Assembly: GCF_963853665.1 (NCBI RefSeq)
Contig: NZ_OY970459.1
Span: 1,736,001 to 1,800,000 of the forward strand
Source of the DNA: Mycobacterium decipiens
GTDB taxonomy: Bacteria; Actinomycetota; Actinomycetes; Mycobacteriales; Mycobacteriaceae
Length of the DNA: 64,000 nt
Reading direction: 5' to 3'
Below, in pieces: positions 9,071 through 18,636 of this stretch. Under the pieces are notes generated by a model. The model was given only the letters and a program-made list of their open reading frames with translations, had not been told where the DNA came from and made no database searches. Position 1 is the first letter of the stretch. Every line of letters starts with the position of its first letter. Made by a program: the position numbers and the translations under genes.

Positions 9071-10198
9071 TCAGCCCGAAAAGACGATCAACGGGATCGC
9101 CATTTCGGCTGCGGTGGCCCCGCCGTGAAAGCCGATGAGACGCGCCGTTTCCGGAGGCTCGTGGCCGGTCGCCAGCACCGCCGCCGGGTGGGTGCAAGTG
9201 ATTACCACATCGCCGATCCGCGGCAAGTGTCGCGGGTTCATCGGCCCGAACATGCCGGTGGCCACGGCCTCTGCGCGGCTGCGGACCTCCGCCCAGCCGC
9301 CGAGCACCTCAGCCCAGGTAGCCAGCACGTCCGCAGTGGCGCCCGGCTCGGTGTGTAGGTAGCGCACCCGCGGCTCGCCGGCGACCACCCGTACTCCCGC
9401 CATCAGCCGCGGGTCGGTGTCGAGATCGACGCGAGCGTTCGCCGGGACGTTCAGGCCGCCGTGGTCGGCGGTGACCAACAGCGCCGCGCTCTGGGGCAGC
9501 GCCTGGACCAGCCGGGTCAGCAGCAGATCGACACCGGTCGCCGCGGCGTGCCACTGATCCGAACCGATGCCGAATACATGGGCCGCGGTGTCGAGGTCCG
9601 CGGCATAGCCGTAGACCAGCCCGGGCGCCGCGCGCAGCTCCTCGACGATCCGCTGAGCGTAGTCCTCGCCGCCGCGCGTCGGGACGAACTGCGCGCCTCG
9701 ATACGCCGCTTCGGTCAGGCCGCTGCCGATGAACCACTCCGGCAGGACGGCGCGGGTGCTCACTCCGGCCCAGCTCAGCCGCTCGAACCAGGTTGGGAGT
9801 GGCTGCCATTGGGTGTGCGGTGGATCGTCGCGCCACCGGATGTGGTTGAGCACCCGGTCGGTGCCGGGAATGTTGAGCGTGAAGCCTAGGATGCCGTGCT
9901 CGCCGGGTGGTGCGCCGGTGCCCAGGGACACCAGACTGGTCGGTGTGGTGGACGGGAAGGTGCACACCAGCTGGTCCAGCCGCCCGGCGCCACCGGTCGC
10001 AACCGAGGCCAGCAGCGGCGCGTCGCCGGCCAACTCCGGTAGCAGGTGCCAGCCCATCCCGTCGACGAGCACGACCGCGACGCGATCGACCTGGTCGACC
10101 TGGCCAACCCAATCCGCCACCCCTAGACCGTCGCCCGCGCTCGCGACCCCGAGCAGCGCGGCCGCCGCGGGTAGCACGTCGCAGATCGAACCTGGCAT
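9071..10198 (-). CDS. Alkaline-phosphatase superfamily nucleotide pyrophosphatase/phosphodiesterase
   Basis: This encodes 375 residues. The metal and nucleophile signature of the type I phosphodiesterase/nucleotide pyrophosphatase family is visible: V-V-L-V-D-G-M-G-W, then F-P-S-T-T-P-T-S with the nucleophilic Thr/Ser, G-E-H-G-I-L-G-F, D-L-D-T-A-A-H and V-T-A-D-H-G-G. These residues bind two divalent metals and cleave phosphodiester or phosphate esters. I see no signal peptide, so it is probably cytosolic. I recall no gene of this family next to nicT in H37Rv. The ATG at 10196-10198 is the only sensible start; nicT lies 31 bases upstream on the same strand. Confidence 0.85.
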   Translation of the reverse strand: MPGSICDVLPAAAALLGVASAGDGLGVADWVGQVDQVDRVAVVLVDGMGWHLLPELAGDAPLLASVATGGAGRLDQLVCTFPSTTPTSLVSLGTGAPPGEHGILGFTLNIPGTDRVLNHIRWRDDPPHTQWQPLPTWFERLSWAGVSTRAVLPEWFIGSGLTEAAYRGAQFVPTRGGEDYAQRIVEELRAAPGLVYGYAADLDTAAHVFGIGSDQWHAAATGVDLLLTRLVQALPQSAALLVTADHGGLNVPANARVDLDTDPRLMAGVRVVAGEPRVRYLHTEPGATADVLATWAEVLGGWAEVRSRAEAVATGMFGPMNPRHLPRIGDVVITCTHPAAVLATGHEPPETARLIGFHGGATAAEMAIPLIVFSG

Positions 10199-10229
10199 GG
10201 CGGTCAGCTTGGCCTACAGCAGTTCAGTG

Positions 10230-11327
10230 TCAACCGGTTTCGCGAGATGGCTCCTCCAACTGTGGTGTGCGATCACCCGACCACTTCTCTTCAACGCGGC
10301 CGTAGCGCCAGAACAATAAGGCTATCGCCCAGGTGACCACGAACATCGCGACCACGATGAAGCCGACGGTGTTGAGATCCAGGCCGCCAAACCAGCCCCA
10401 GAACGGGCCCCGCCAGCCCAACTGGGCGGCGAAGAGGTTGAGTAGTTCGACGCTGCCGATTAGCAATGCGACCGCCACCGACAGTCCGGTGATGGTGATG
10501 TTGTAGTAGATCTTGCGCACCGGGTTGGCGAACGCCCAGCCGTAGGCAAAGTTCATGAAGGAGCCGTCGATGGTGTCCAGCAGGCACATGCCGGCGGCGA
10601 ATAGCATCGGTAAGCACAGGATCGCGTACCAGGGCAGCCCGGCGGCCGCGCTGGTGCCCGCCAGCACCAACAGCGCGATCTCGGTGGCGGTGTCGAATCC
10701 GAGGCCGAACAGCAGCCCGATCGGGTACATGTGCCACGACTTGGTGATCGACTTCATGAAGCGGCCGAGAATTCGGTTGACCAGTCCGCGGTTGTCCAGC
10801 TGTCGTTCGAGTTCGGCCTCGTCGTAGTCGCCGTGGCGCATACGCGAGAACACCCGCAGGATGCCGACCAGGACGATGACGTTGAGAATCGCGATCAAAT
10901 ACAGGAAGGCGCCGGAGATGCTGGTACCGATCAGACCGGTGTAGTGGTGCAGCGTCGAGGAGTCATTCTCGACCGGTCCGACGATGGCCTTGAGCCCGGT
11001 CGCCAGCATTAAAGCCAGCCCGAAGACCACTGTGGAGTGGCCCAGCGAAAAGAAGAATCCAACCGCAAGGGGGCGTTGCCCGTCGTTCATCAGCTTGCGG
11101 GTGGTGTTGTCGATCGCGGCGATGTGGTCGGCGTCGAACGCGTGCCGCAGGCCCAGGGTGTACGCCGTCAGCCCGACGCCGATGCCAAATGCCTTGCCGC
11201 CCAGGCTGAGCCGGGCGGGTTCCACCAAGAGCACCAAGGTGAGCCAGCCGATCAGATGCAAAGCGACGATCATCGCCAGCATCAATCCCAGGCGCCACCA
11301 CTCCGATGGCGACAGGACGCGGCGCAT
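10230..11327 (-). CDS. nicT: Nickel/cobalt transporter, NiCoT family
   Basis: This encodes about 365 residues. It has eight predicted hydrophobic segments and the NiCoT signature R-H-A-F-D-A-D-H-I (H-x4-D-H) in the second segment, which binds the metal, followed by F-F-S-L-G-H-S-T-V and L-G-F-D-T-A-T-E. It imports Ni2+ and/or Co2+ across the inner membrane. Cobalt uptake would fit the corrin genes 5-10 kb away, and nickel would fit urease or hydrogenases. The start is uncertain: I chose the ATG at 11325-11327. The upstream frame still resembles the start of the H37Rv protein for about 15 residues (E-L-D-R-R-S-A-R) but has no clear start codon there. Confidence 0.92.
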   Translation of the reverse strand: MRRVLSPSEWWRLGLMLAMIVALHLIGWLTLVLLVEPARLSLGGKAFGIGVGLTAYTLGLRHAFDADHIAAIDNTTRKLMNDGQRPLAVGFFFSLGHSTVVFGLALMLATGLKAIVGPVENDSSTLHHYTGLIGTSISGAFLYLIAILNVIVLVGILRVFSRMRHGDYDEAELERQLDNRGLVNRILGRFMKSITKSWHMYPIGLLFGLGFDTATEIALLVLAGTSAAAGLPWYAILCLPMLFAAGMCLLDTIDGSFMNFAYGWAFANPVRKIYYNITITGLSVAVALLIGSVELLNLFAAQLGWRGPFWGWFGGLDLNTVGFIVVAMFVVTWAIALLFWRYGRVEEKWSGDRTPQLEEPSRETG

Positions 11328-11389
11328 GCTGGTCCAGCGTGCGGACCGCCGGTCAAGTTCGGCACCACCTACGGTGCGTTGACGCCGAG

Positions 11390-12769
11390 TCAACGCAGAC
11401 CCAGTAGCGCGTTCTCGACCACCTCGGGCAGCGCCGGATGAATCCAGTACTGGCCGCGCGCCATTTCGGGCGCGGTCAACCCGAAGCTCATCGCCTGGAG
11501 CAACGGCTGGACAATCGACGACGCCTGGTACCCCATGACGTGCGCGCCCAGCAGTCGTCCGGTGCCCCGCTCGGCGATCAGTTTGACGATTCCGGTGGTG
11601 TCCTCCATCGCCCAACCGTACGCGACATCACCGTAGTCCTGAATTGTGACCGAAATGTCGAGCCCCTTTGCCGCAGCTTGGTTTTCGGTGAGTCCAACAG
11701 CAGCGATCTGGGGATCGGTGAATACCGCAGCGGGTACGTAGCGGTGGTCGGTGACGACCATCGATTCGGTGTCATCCCAGTCGTGGAGCAGATTGTGCTG
11801 CACGACGCGGGCTTCGTGATTGGCGACGTGCTTGAGCTGGTACGGCGACGACACGTCCCCGAGCGCGAAAACCCCACGCGCGGAGGTCCGTTGGTATTCG
11901 TCAACCGCCACTCGGCCGTCTTCGACATCGACACCGGCTTGCTCGGCGTCCAGCAGGTCGGCGTTGGACAGCCGGCCGGTCGCTACCAACAGCAGGTCGG
12001 CGTTGATCGTGGAGCCATCGTCGAGCTCCAGCGCGACGCCGGACCCGCGGTTCTGCCCGTCGACCACGTTGCGATGGGTGCGCAGTTCCCATTTGGTGGA
12101 TGCGATGCGGGTAAACCGCTCGCAGATGGTGTCGTCACAATGCCGCAGCAGGCAACTGCCCCGGATCACCAGGGTGACCCGCACACCCAGGGCGGAGAAA
12201 ATGTGTGCGAATTCTGCTGCCACGAAGCCACTTCCAACGATGACGATGTGCTCGGGCAGTTCGGCAATCCGCATAACGGTGTCGCTGGTGTGGTAGTCGA
12301 CGCCGGACGCGAGGATGGCCGGCGGAACAACTGGCCGGGATCCGGCCGCTATCACCACCTGGTCCGCGGTGAACTCTTCACCGACATCGGTGCGCAGCAG
12401 GTAGCGCCCATCAGCCTGGACCGGCCCGAAACGGGTGTGCGTGCGGTACACGTCGATATTGGGTGCAGAGCGCCGATAGTCCTCGCCGCTGAGTGCGATT
12501 GGATCGATGCGCCCGAAGACCCGCGAGACGATGTCGTCCCACCGCACCCGGTCGATGTGCGCGTCGACTCCGTAACGCGAGGCGCCCCGGATAGTCGTGG
12601 CCACCTCGGCGGCGTAGACGAACATTTTCGTCGGGATACACCCGACATTGAGGCAGGTGCCGCCGAAGGTACCCTGTTCGCAGATCGCCGCCCGCTTGCC
12701 GGCATAGCGCTCATCGAGAATGCTGTTGCCCGAACCGGTTCCGATGATCGCGATGTCGTATGTTTCCAT
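11390..12769 (-). CDS. mtr: Mycothione reductase
   Basis: This encodes 459 residues, the length of H37Rv Mtr (Rv2855). It is a pyridine nucleotide-disulfide oxidoreductase with an FAD site (I-I-G-T-G-S-G-N), the redox disulfide in G-T-C-L-N-V-G-C-I-P-T-K, an NADPH site (I-V-G-S-G-F-V-A-A-E), L-G-D-V-S for the second FAD contact, and the C-terminal H-P-A-L-P-E with the catalytic His-Glu pair that belongs to the partner subunit. It reduces mycothiol disulfide and so keeps the main actinobacterial thiol reduced. It lies between the hydrolase gene (14 bases) and nicT on the same strand. Confidence 0.97.
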   Translation of the reverse strand: METYDIAIIGTGSGNSILDERYAGKRAAICEQGTFGGTCLNVGCIPTKMFVYAAEVATTIRGASRYGVDAHIDRVRWDDIVSRVFGRIDPIALSGEDYRRSAPNIDVYRTHTRFGPVQADGRYLLRTDVGEEFTADQVVIAAGSRPVVPPAILASGVDYHTSDTVMRIAELPEHIVIVGSGFVAAEFAHIFSALGVRVTLVIRGSCLLRHCDDTICERFTRIASTKWELRTHRNVVDGQNRGSGVALELDDGSTINADLLLVATGRLSNADLLDAEQAGVDVEDGRVAVDEYQRTSARGVFALGDVSSPYQLKHVANHEARVVQHNLLHDWDDTESMVVTDHRYVPAAVFTDPQIAAVGLTENQAAAKGLDISVTIQDYGDVAYGWAMEDTTGIVKLIAERGTGRLLGAHVMGYQASSIVQPLLQAMSFGLTAPEMARGQYWIHPALPEVVENALLGLR

Positions 12770-12782
12770 TTTGTTTGGGCCG

Positions 12783-13799
12783 TCAGCCTTTCCCCGACGA
12801 TGCCGAGGCGTCGGTGTCGTTCAGTGTGCCGAGGTAGTCGTCCAGCCAGGTGTCCAGGTGGCGGTAGGCGTTCTGGCGGGGCTGCGGTAGTGACAAGAAC
12901 ACATCGTGTTTGGCGTCCGGCACCGGGATGATGGTGGTGCGGTTGCCGATCCGGCCGGCCCAGCGGGTGATATGGGCGACGTCGAGAACCGCGTCACCGC
13001 GGTGCAGCGTCGCCGGGTCGGTGCTATTGCGCACCGTGTGATCCGAACACAGGATCAGGTTGGGCACGCCGACGTCGAGCCCGCGATGTAACCGTGCATG
13101 GCCGCGACGCATGGCATGAATCCAGCCGAAGGTGACCGGGAAGCCGCCGACCGGTTTCCATTGCAGGTTGTAGTCGAACTCTCCGCCGTACTCCCGGTGC
13201 AGGGTGGAGCCGTAACCGCCTTCTCGGGGCGATCGGGCTACCCACTTGGGCCGCATGCGCGACATCGCGGCGAATAGCGCCGCGGTCACCTGCAGTCGCA
13301 GGACCGCCGGGCCTTGCAGATCCAGGAACGGGCTATTGAGCACCAGGCCGGTGATACCTGCGCGCGTGGTCGCGCCGCGCTCGCGCACCCGGTCCAGCCA
13401 CAGCGAGACGATGAGCCCACCGGCGGAGTGGCCGTATACCAGGACCTTCGCTGCGGGGTTCGGCTCGGTGATGACGGACACGGCGTGTTCAAGTTCGGTG
13501 TCGTAGCGGGCAAGGTCGGTGACGAAATGGGGTGTCTGGCCGTCCCGCCGGGACCGGCCGCACTTGTGGAGATCGACCGCATAGAAGGCGAAGCCGCGTT
13601 GGGCGAAGTGATCGGCCAGCTCGGTGTGAAAGAAGTAGTCGGTGTAGCCGTGTACCGCCAGGACCGCGTGCTCGGCCCGGCTAGCGTCCCCGCGGCGGAT
13701 CAGGGTTGCGACGATCCCGCCCTCGCCGTCCGGATCGGGCCCGAGCGGAATCGTGCACTGCCAATAGCCGGGCAAGATATCGCGCACCCAGCCAGTCAC
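12783..13799 (-). CDS. Alpha/beta hydrolase, lysophospholipase/monoglyceride-lipase type
   Basis: This encodes 338 residues (Rv2854 homologue). The nucleophile elbow is G-H-S-A-G-G in V-L-V-Y-G-H-S-A-G-G-L-I. V-H-G-Y-T-D-Y supplies the oxyanion region. An Asp is found in V-L-D-V-A-H and the catalytic His in D-A-K-H-D-V-F-L-S. This layout matches the serine aminopeptidase S33/Hydrolase_4 group, which includes monoacylglycerol lipases. No signal peptide is seen. The GTG start at 13797-13799 overlaps the stop of a 66-residue ORF by four bases (GTGA), and mtr follows 14 bases downstream, so the three are likely co-transcribed. Confidence 0.88.
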   Translation of the reverse strand: MTGWVRDILPGYWQCTIPLGPDPDGEGGIVATLIRRGDASRAEHAVLAVHGYTDYFFHTELADHFAQRGFAFYAVDLHKCGRSRRDGQTPHFVTDLARYDTELEHAVSVITEPNPAAKVLVYGHSAGGLIVSLWLDRVRERGATTRAGITGLVLNSPFLDLQGPAVLRLQVTAALFAAMSRMRPKWVARSPREGGYGSTLHREYGGEFDYNLQWKPVGGFPVTFGWIHAMRRGHARLHRGLDVGVPNLILCSDHTVRNSTDPATLHRGDAVLDVAHITRWAGRIGNRTTIIPVPDAKHDVFLSLPQPRQNAYRHLDTWLDDYLGTLNDTDASASSGKG

Positions 13800-13996
13800 C
13801 TTGCCAGCTTAAACGCGGCGCGCGCCATCGCCTCCCCAGCCGTAGCCGGCAGCCCACCGTGGGGGTCGGTCGATGGCTGGCGGAGACCCGCGGTGCTGGC
13901 GGCACCGACGACATCTTCGGTGATATAGATGGTGCCAGGGGTGCTAGTGGTGCCCGTAGTGCGGGTGGGTGGCTGTTCAGCGAAGCATCGAGTCAT
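13796..13996 (-). CDS. Small hypothetical protein coupled to the downstream hydrolase
   Basis: This encodes 66 residues of unrecognised family. Its stop overlaps the GTG of the downstream hydrolase gene by four bases, which is the usual layout of translationally coupled genes. The C-terminal half (T-I-Y-I-T-E-D-V-V-G, then G-E-A-M-A-R-A-A-F-K-L-A-R) has a protein-like composition with a likely amphipathic helix, and the N-terminal part is Thr/Pro rich. The ATG is at 13994-13996; an internal start is possible. The remaining 107 bases up to mqo hold only the mqo leader. In H37Rv this interval carries PE_PGRS48, which is absent here. Confidence 0.4.
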   Translation of the reverse strand: MTRCFAEQPPTRTTGTTSTPGTIYITEDVVGAASTAGLRQPSTDPHGGLPATAGEAMARAAFKLAR

Positions 13997-14103
13997 CCGG
14001 CGTACGTCGCTAACGTTGTCCGCCCGGCGGTCGGACCTGCTCGGGGTGCCGCCCGCACCCGTCGGGATAACCTGGGACCGGCACAGCCCAGGGAAGGAAC
14101 GCG

Positions 14104-15594
14104 TTGTCAGAGCTAGCCAGAACTGCCCGGACCGACGTCGTGCTGGTGGGTGCGGGCATCATGAGCGCCACGCTGGGCGCGCTGCTACGTCGGCTCGAAC
14201 CGGACTGCTCGATCACTGTGATCGAGCGGCTGGACGCCGTCGCCGCCGAAAGCAGCGGTCCCTGGAACAATGCCGGCACCGGGCATTCCGCCCTGTGCGA
14301 GATGAACTACACCCCAGAAATGCCGGACGGTTCGATTGACATCACCAAAGCGGTGCGGATCAACGAGCAATTCCAGGTCACCCGCCAGTTCTGGGCATAC
14401 GCCGCCGAGAACGGCATCCTGACTGACCGCAGCTTCGTCAATTGCGTCCCGCACGTGAGTTTCGTGCACGGATCGCAGCGCGTCGCCTATCTACGGCGCC
14501 GCCAACAGGCATTGGCCGGCAACCCGCTGTTCGCCGGCACCGAGCTGATCGAAGGCCCCGACGAATTCGCCCGCCGGTTGCCGTTCATGGCCGCTAAGCG
14601 TGACTTCTCCGAGCCGGTGGCGCTCGGCTGGGCCCGCGACGGCACCGACGTCGACTTCGGTGCCCTGGCCAAACAACTCATCGGCTATTGCGTGCGCAAC
14701 GGCACCACCGCGTTGTTCGGGCACGAAGTTCGCAACCTGTCCCGTCAGTCCGACGGCAGCTGGACGTTGACCCTCCGAAACCGCCGCACTGGCGAAAAGC
14801 GCAACCTGAACGCCAAGTTCGTCTTTGTCGGGGCCGGGGGCGACGCCTTGCCCCTGTTGCAGAAGTCTGGAATCAAGGAGGTCAACGGCTTCGCCGGCTT
14901 CCCGATTGGCGGCCGCTTCCTGCGCGCCGACAACCCGGCGCTCACCGGCGCGCATCGGGCGAAGGTGTATGGCTTTCCGGCGCCGGGAGCCCCGCCGCTG
15001 GGCGCATTGCACCTGGATCTGCGGTTCGTCAACGGCAAGTCGTGGTTGGTGTTCGGGCCGTATGCCGGCTGGTCGCCGAAGTTTTTGAAATACGGGCGGA
15101 TCAGCGATCTACCCCGATCGATCAGAGGGGACAACCTGCTGCCCATGCTCGGTGTCGGCGTCACCCAACGGAAAATGCTCAACTACTTGATCGCTCAGTT
15201 GCGCCTCTCCGAACCCGACCGGGTCCGTGCGCTGCGTGAATTCGCTCCCAGTGCAGTGGATTCGGACTGGGAGCTGACGGTAGCCGGGCAGCGGGTGCAG
15301 GTGATCCGCCGGGACAAGCGCGGAGGCGGCGCGCTCGAGTTCGGCACCACGGTGATCGGCGATGCGGACGGCACCATCGCCGGCCTGCTAGGGGGTTCGC
15401 CGGGGGCGTCGACCGCCGTGCCGATCGCGCTCGACATCCTGCAGCGTTGCTTCGCCGACCGGTATCCGGCCTGGCTGCCCGCGCTGAAGGAGATGGTTCC
15501 GTCGCTGGGAGCCCAACTGTCCGACGAGCCAACGCTGTTCGACGAGGTGTGGTCCTGGGGCACCAGGGCGCTGCAGTTGGAGGCGTCCGCATGA
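14104..15594 (+). CDS. mqo: Malate:quinone oxidoreductase
   Basis: This encodes 496 residues (Rv2852c homologue of about 493). It is an FAD enzyme of the inner membrane face that oxidises malate to oxaloacetate and passes electrons to menaquinone, linking the TCA cycle to respiration. Visible features are the dinucleotide motif V-G-A-G-I-M-S-A near residue 16, [21 protein letters not shown], the F-P-I-G-G-R-F and [12 protein letters not shown] segments typical of Mqo, and a C-terminal [12 protein letters not shown] contact. The TTG at 14104 follows AAGGAAC and gives the family length. The stop overlaps the next ATG (ATGA). Confidence 0.96.
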   Translation: MSELARTARTDVVLVGAGIMSATLGALLRRLEPDCSITVIERLDAVAAESSGPWNNAGTGHSALCEMNYTPEMPDGSIDITKAVRINEQFQVTRQFWAYAAENGILTDRSFVNCVPHVSFVHGSQRVAYLRRRQQALAGNPLFAGTELIEGPDEFARRLPFMAAKRDFSEPVALGWARDGTDVDFGALAKQLIGYCVRNGTTALFGHEVRNLSRQSDGSWTLTLRNRRTGEKRNLNAKFVFVGAGGDALPLLQKSGIKEVNGFAGFPIGGRFLRADNPALTGAHRAKVYGFPAPGAPPLGALHLDLRFVNGKSWLVFGPYAGWSPKFLKYGRISDLPRSIRGDNLLPMLGVGVTQRKMLNYLIAQLRLSEPDRVRALREFAPSAVDSDWELTVAGQRVQVIRRDKRGGGALEFGTTVIGDADGTIAGLLGGSPGASTAVPIALDILQRCFADRYPAWLPALKEMVPSLGAQLSDEPTLFDEVWSWGTRALQLEASA

Positions 15595-16061
15595 CCGAAT
15601 CCCTGCACCGCGTCTGGGCCAAAGATCTTGACGCCCGGACCCTTTACGAGCTGCTCAAGTTGCGGGTGGAGGTGTTCGTCGTCGAACAGGCCTGCCCGTA
15701 CCCGGAGCTGGACGGGCGCGACCTGCTCGCCGAGACCCGGCATTTCTGGCTGGAAACGCCCGACGGAGAGGTGGTCTGCACGCTGCGTTTGATGGAAGAG
15801 CACGCCGGGGGCGAGAAGGTGTTCCGGATCGGCCGGCTGTGCACCAAACGTGACGCCCGCGGACAAGGCCACACCACCCGGCTGCTGCGTGCGGCGCTGG
15901 CCGAGGTGGGCGACTACCCGTGCCGGATCGATGCGCAGGCCTATCTGGCGGAGATGTATGCCCAGCACGGCTTCGTCCGCGATGGTGACGAGTTCCTGGA
16001 CGACGGTATCCCGCACGTGCCCATGCTGCGGCCCGGCTCGGGTCTGGCGAAGCAGCCGTGA
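15591..16061 (+). CDS. GNAT acetyltransferase, ElaA-like
   Basis: This encodes 156 residues, as in Rv2851c. It matches the ElaA branch of the GNAT fold: [16 protein letters not shown] at the N-terminus, then R-I-G-R-L-C-T-K and [10 protein letters not shown] for the acetyl-CoA pyrophosphate loop, and a C-terminal [10 protein letters not shown]. It would transfer an acetyl group from acetyl-CoA to an amine whose identity cannot be read from the sequence. It overlaps mqo by four bases and the chelatase gene by four bases, so it sits inside the same transcript. Confidence 0.9.
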   Translation: MTESLHRVWAKDLDARTLYELLKLRVEVFVVEQACPYPELDGRDLLAETRHFWLETPDGEVVCTLRLMEEHAGGEKVFRIGRLCTKRDARGQGHTTRLLRAALAEVGDYPCRIDAQAYLAEMYAQHGFVRDGDEFLDDGIPHVPMLRPGSGLAKQP

Positions 16062-17896
16062 AGCCCTATCCGTTCAGCGCGATCGTCGGTCATGATCGGC
16101 TGCGGCTCGCGCTGCTGTTGTGCGCCGTGCGCCCGCAGATCGGTGGGGCGCTGATCCGGGGCGAAAAGGGCACGGCGAAATCGACGGCCGTGCGCGGTCT
16201 GGCCGCGCTGCTGTCGGCCGTGACCGGGAGCGTCGACACCGGCCTGGTGGAGATGCCGCTGGGCGCCACCGAAGACCGGGTGGTCGGCTCACTGGATCTG
16301 CAGCGGGTGCTGCGCGACGGCGAACATGCGTTTTCACCGGGATTACTGGCCCGCGCTCACGGCGGCGTGCTCTACGTCGACGAGGTCAATCTGCTGCACG
16401 ATCATCTGGTCGACATTCTGCTCGACGCCGCCGCCATGGGACGGGTACACATCGAACGCGACGGCATCTCCCATTCCCACGAGGCCCGGTTCGTGCTGAT
16501 CGGCACCATGAATCCGGAGGAGGGCGAACTGCGTCCACAGCTGCTGGACCGGTTCGGTCTGACCGTCGACGTGCACGCGTCACGCGACATCGACGTACGT
16601 GCGCAGGTCATCCGCCAGCGGATGGCCTACGAGGCCGACCCGGACGGGTTCGCCGCACAGTACACCGACGCCGAGGCCGAACTGGCCCGTCGGATTGCCG
16701 CGGCCCGGGCAATAGTCGACGATGTGGTGTTGCCGGACAACGAGTTACGGCGCATCGCTGCGTTGTGCGCGGCGTTCGACGTCGACGGCATGCGGGCCGA
16801 TCTGGTGGTGGCCCGAACCGCCGCCGCCCACGCCGCCTGGCGCGGCGCGCATACCGTCTCCGAGCAGGACATCCGGGTGGCAGCAGAACTGGCGCTGCCG
16901 CATCGTCGCCGCCGGGACCCGTTCGACGATCACGGCATTGACCGCGACCAGCTGGACCAGGCGCTCGCGCAGGCCGATACCGAACCGCAGGGTGAGCCTG
17001 AGCCTGATCCCGACCCGCCGGGCGGCGGTCAGGCCGCGAATGACGCTGCTTCGCAACCCAACTCAAGCCCACCGAAACCGCCGAAGCCCAGCGCGCCACC
17101 GTCGAAGATCTTCCGTACCCGCGCGCTGAGGGTCCCTGGGGTCGGCGAGGGCGCGCCGGGGCGACGGTCTCGGGCCCGCAACATTTCCGGCAGCGTGGTG
17201 GCGGCCGCCAGCGGCGACGACGTCGACTCCGGCGCGCACGGATTACACCTGTTCGCCACCCTGCTGTCGGCCGCCGAGCGCGCATCCGGCGCCGGGGCGC
17301 TGCGGCTGCAGCCCGACGATGTGCGCCGGGCCGTCCGCGAGGGGCGTGAAGGCAATCTGGTGATCTTCGTCGTCGACGCTTCCGGCTCCATGGCTGCCCG
17401 GGACCGCATGGCCGCGGTCAGCGGCGCCACCCTGTCGCTGCTGCGCGACGCTTACCAGCGCCGGGACAAGGTCGCGGTGATCACCTTCCGCCAGCATGAG
17501 GCGACCCTTTTGCTCTCGCCGACTTCGTCGGCGCACATCGCCGGCCGGCGACTGGCCCGATTCGACACCGGTGGCAAGACCCCGCTGGCGGAGGGACTGC
17601 TGGCCGCGCGTGAGCTGGTCATCCGCGAGAAGGTGCGTGACCGGGCCCGACGCCCACTGGTGGTGGTTTTGACCGATGGGCGGGCCACCGCCGGGCCAGA
17701 CCCGTTGGGCCGCAGCCGAACTGCGGCTGCCCGGTTGGTCGCCGAAGGCACGGCCGCGGTGGTTGTGGACTGCGAAACGTCGTATGTGCGGCTGGGGCTG
17801 GCCGGGCAGCTGGCCCGCCAGCTCGGCGCGCCGGCCGTTCGGCTGGAGCAGTTGCACGCCGACCATCTGATGCAGGCCGTCCGAAGCGTGGCCTGA
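16058..17896 (+). CDS. Magnesium/cobalt chelatase-like ATPase with VWA domain (BchI-BchD fusion type)
   Basis: This encodes 612 residues (Rv2850c homologue). The N-terminal ~310 residues are an AAA+ module with Walker [11 protein letters not shown], Walker [11 protein letters not shown] and the arginine-finger region L-L-D-R-F-G-L, as in BchI/ChlI. A Pro- and acid-rich linker (P-E-P-D-P-D-P-P) follows. Residues from about 430 form a VWA domain with the MIDAS motif D-A-S-G-S-M, as in BchD/ChlD. Such proteins drive metal insertion into tetrapyrroles. Its place before cobO and cobB suggests cobalt insertion for B12, probably together with a CobN-type subunit encoded elsewhere. The GTG start overlaps the upstream stop (GTGA). 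Confidence 0.9.
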   Translation: MKPYPFSAIVGHDRLRLALLLCAVRPQIGGALIRGEKGTAKSTAVRGLAALLSAVTGSVDTGLVEMPLGATEDRVVGSLDLQRVLRDGEHAFSPGLLARAHGGVLYVDEVNLLHDHLVDILLDAAAMGRVHIERDGISHSHEARFVLIGTMNPEEGELRPQLLDRFGLTVDVHASRDIDVRAQVIRQRMAYEADPDGFAAQYTDAEAELARRIAAARAIVDDVVLPDNELRRIAALCAAFDVDGMRADLVVARTAAAHAAWRGAHTVSEQDIRVAAELALPHRRRRDPFDDHGIDRDQLDQALAQADTEPQGEPEPDPDPPGGGQAANDAASQPNSSPPKPPKPSAPPSKIFRTRALRVPGVGEGAPGRRSRARNISGSVVAAASGDDVDSGAHGLHLFATLLSAAERASGAGALRLQPDDVRRAVREGREGNLVIFVVDASGSMAARDRMAAVSGATLSLLRDAYQRRDKVAVITFRQHEATLLLSPTSSAHIAGRRLARFDTGGKTPLAEGLLAARELVIREKVRDRARRPLVVVLTDGRATAGPDPLGRSRTAAARLVAEGTAAVVVDCETSYVRLGLAGQLARQLGAPAVRLEQLHADHLMQAVRSVA

Positions 17897-17927
17897 GCCG
17901 CGAACAGGAGGAGTTAGGTAACCGCCG

Positions 17928-18542
17928 ATGCCGCAGGGCAATCCGCTCGCAGTGCCCAACGATGGCCTGACCACCAGGGCCCGGCGCAACACGCCGGTAC
18001 TGGCGGTACACACCGGTGCGGGTAAGGGGAAATCGACGGCGGCCTTCGGAATGGCGTTGCGGGCTTGGAATGTTGGCCTCGATATCGCGATATTCCAGTT
18101 TGTCAAGAGTGCCAAGTGGAAGGTGGGCGAGGAGGCGGCGTTCCACCACCTCGGCCGGCTGCATGATCAGCACGGGGTGGGTGGGCCGGTGGAATGGCAC
18201 AAGATGGGTGCTGGCTGGTCCTGGTCACGCAAGTCCGGCAGCGATGTCGACCATGCCGAGGCAGCGGCGGACGGTTGGGCCGAGATCGCGCGCCGGCTGG
18301 CGGTACAACGCCACGACTTCTATCTGCTCGACGAGTTCACCTACCCACTGAAGTGGGGCTGGCTCGACGTCGACGATGTGGTCGATGTCTTGTTGGCCCG
18401 CCCTGGCCACCAGCACGTGGTGATCACCGGGCGCGACGCTCCGCCACGGCTGATCGAGGCCGCCGATCTGGTTACCGAGATGACCAAGGTGAAACACCCG
18501 ATGGATGCGGGGCGCAAGGGACAGAAGGGCATTGAGTGGTGA
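17928..18542 (+). CDS. cobO: Cob(I)yrinic acid a,c-diamide adenosyltransferase
   Basis: This encodes 204 residues (Rv2849c is about 207). The ATP site is H-T-G-A-G-K-G-K-S-T-A-A-F-G near residue 31, characteristic of CobO/BtuR/CobA, and the acidic L-L-D-E-F-T-Y-P segment and V-I-T-G-R-D-A-P-P are also family features. It transfers the adenosyl group of ATP to the cobalt of the corrin ring. An AGGAGG lies about 17 bases before the ATG, further than usual. It is one gene of a corrin block with the chelatase upstream and cobB 94 bases downstream. Confidence 0.95.
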   Translation: MPQGNPLAVPNDGLTTRARRNTPVLAVHTGAGKGKSTAAFGMALRAWNVGLDIAIFQFVKSAKWKVGEEAAFHHLGRLHDQHGVGGPVEWHKMGAGWSWSRKSGSDVDHAEAAADGWAEIARRLAVQRHDFYLLDEFTYPLKWGWLDVDDVVDVLLARPGHQHVVITGRDAPPRLIEAADLVTEMTKVKHPMDAGRKGQKGIEW

Positions 18543-18636
18543 ACGTGGCCGCGTCACTCCGCGAGGGCGCGTGTCCGTACACGGACACGCCGTGCGCCGC
18601 GGCATTCTGCGGACGCTCGCGGCTTGGGGTCACCCG

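Noticed and set aside
11438..12931. 497-codon plus-strand frame opposite mtr
   Set aside because: It is exactly antisense to a conserved enzyme and has no recognisable domain.
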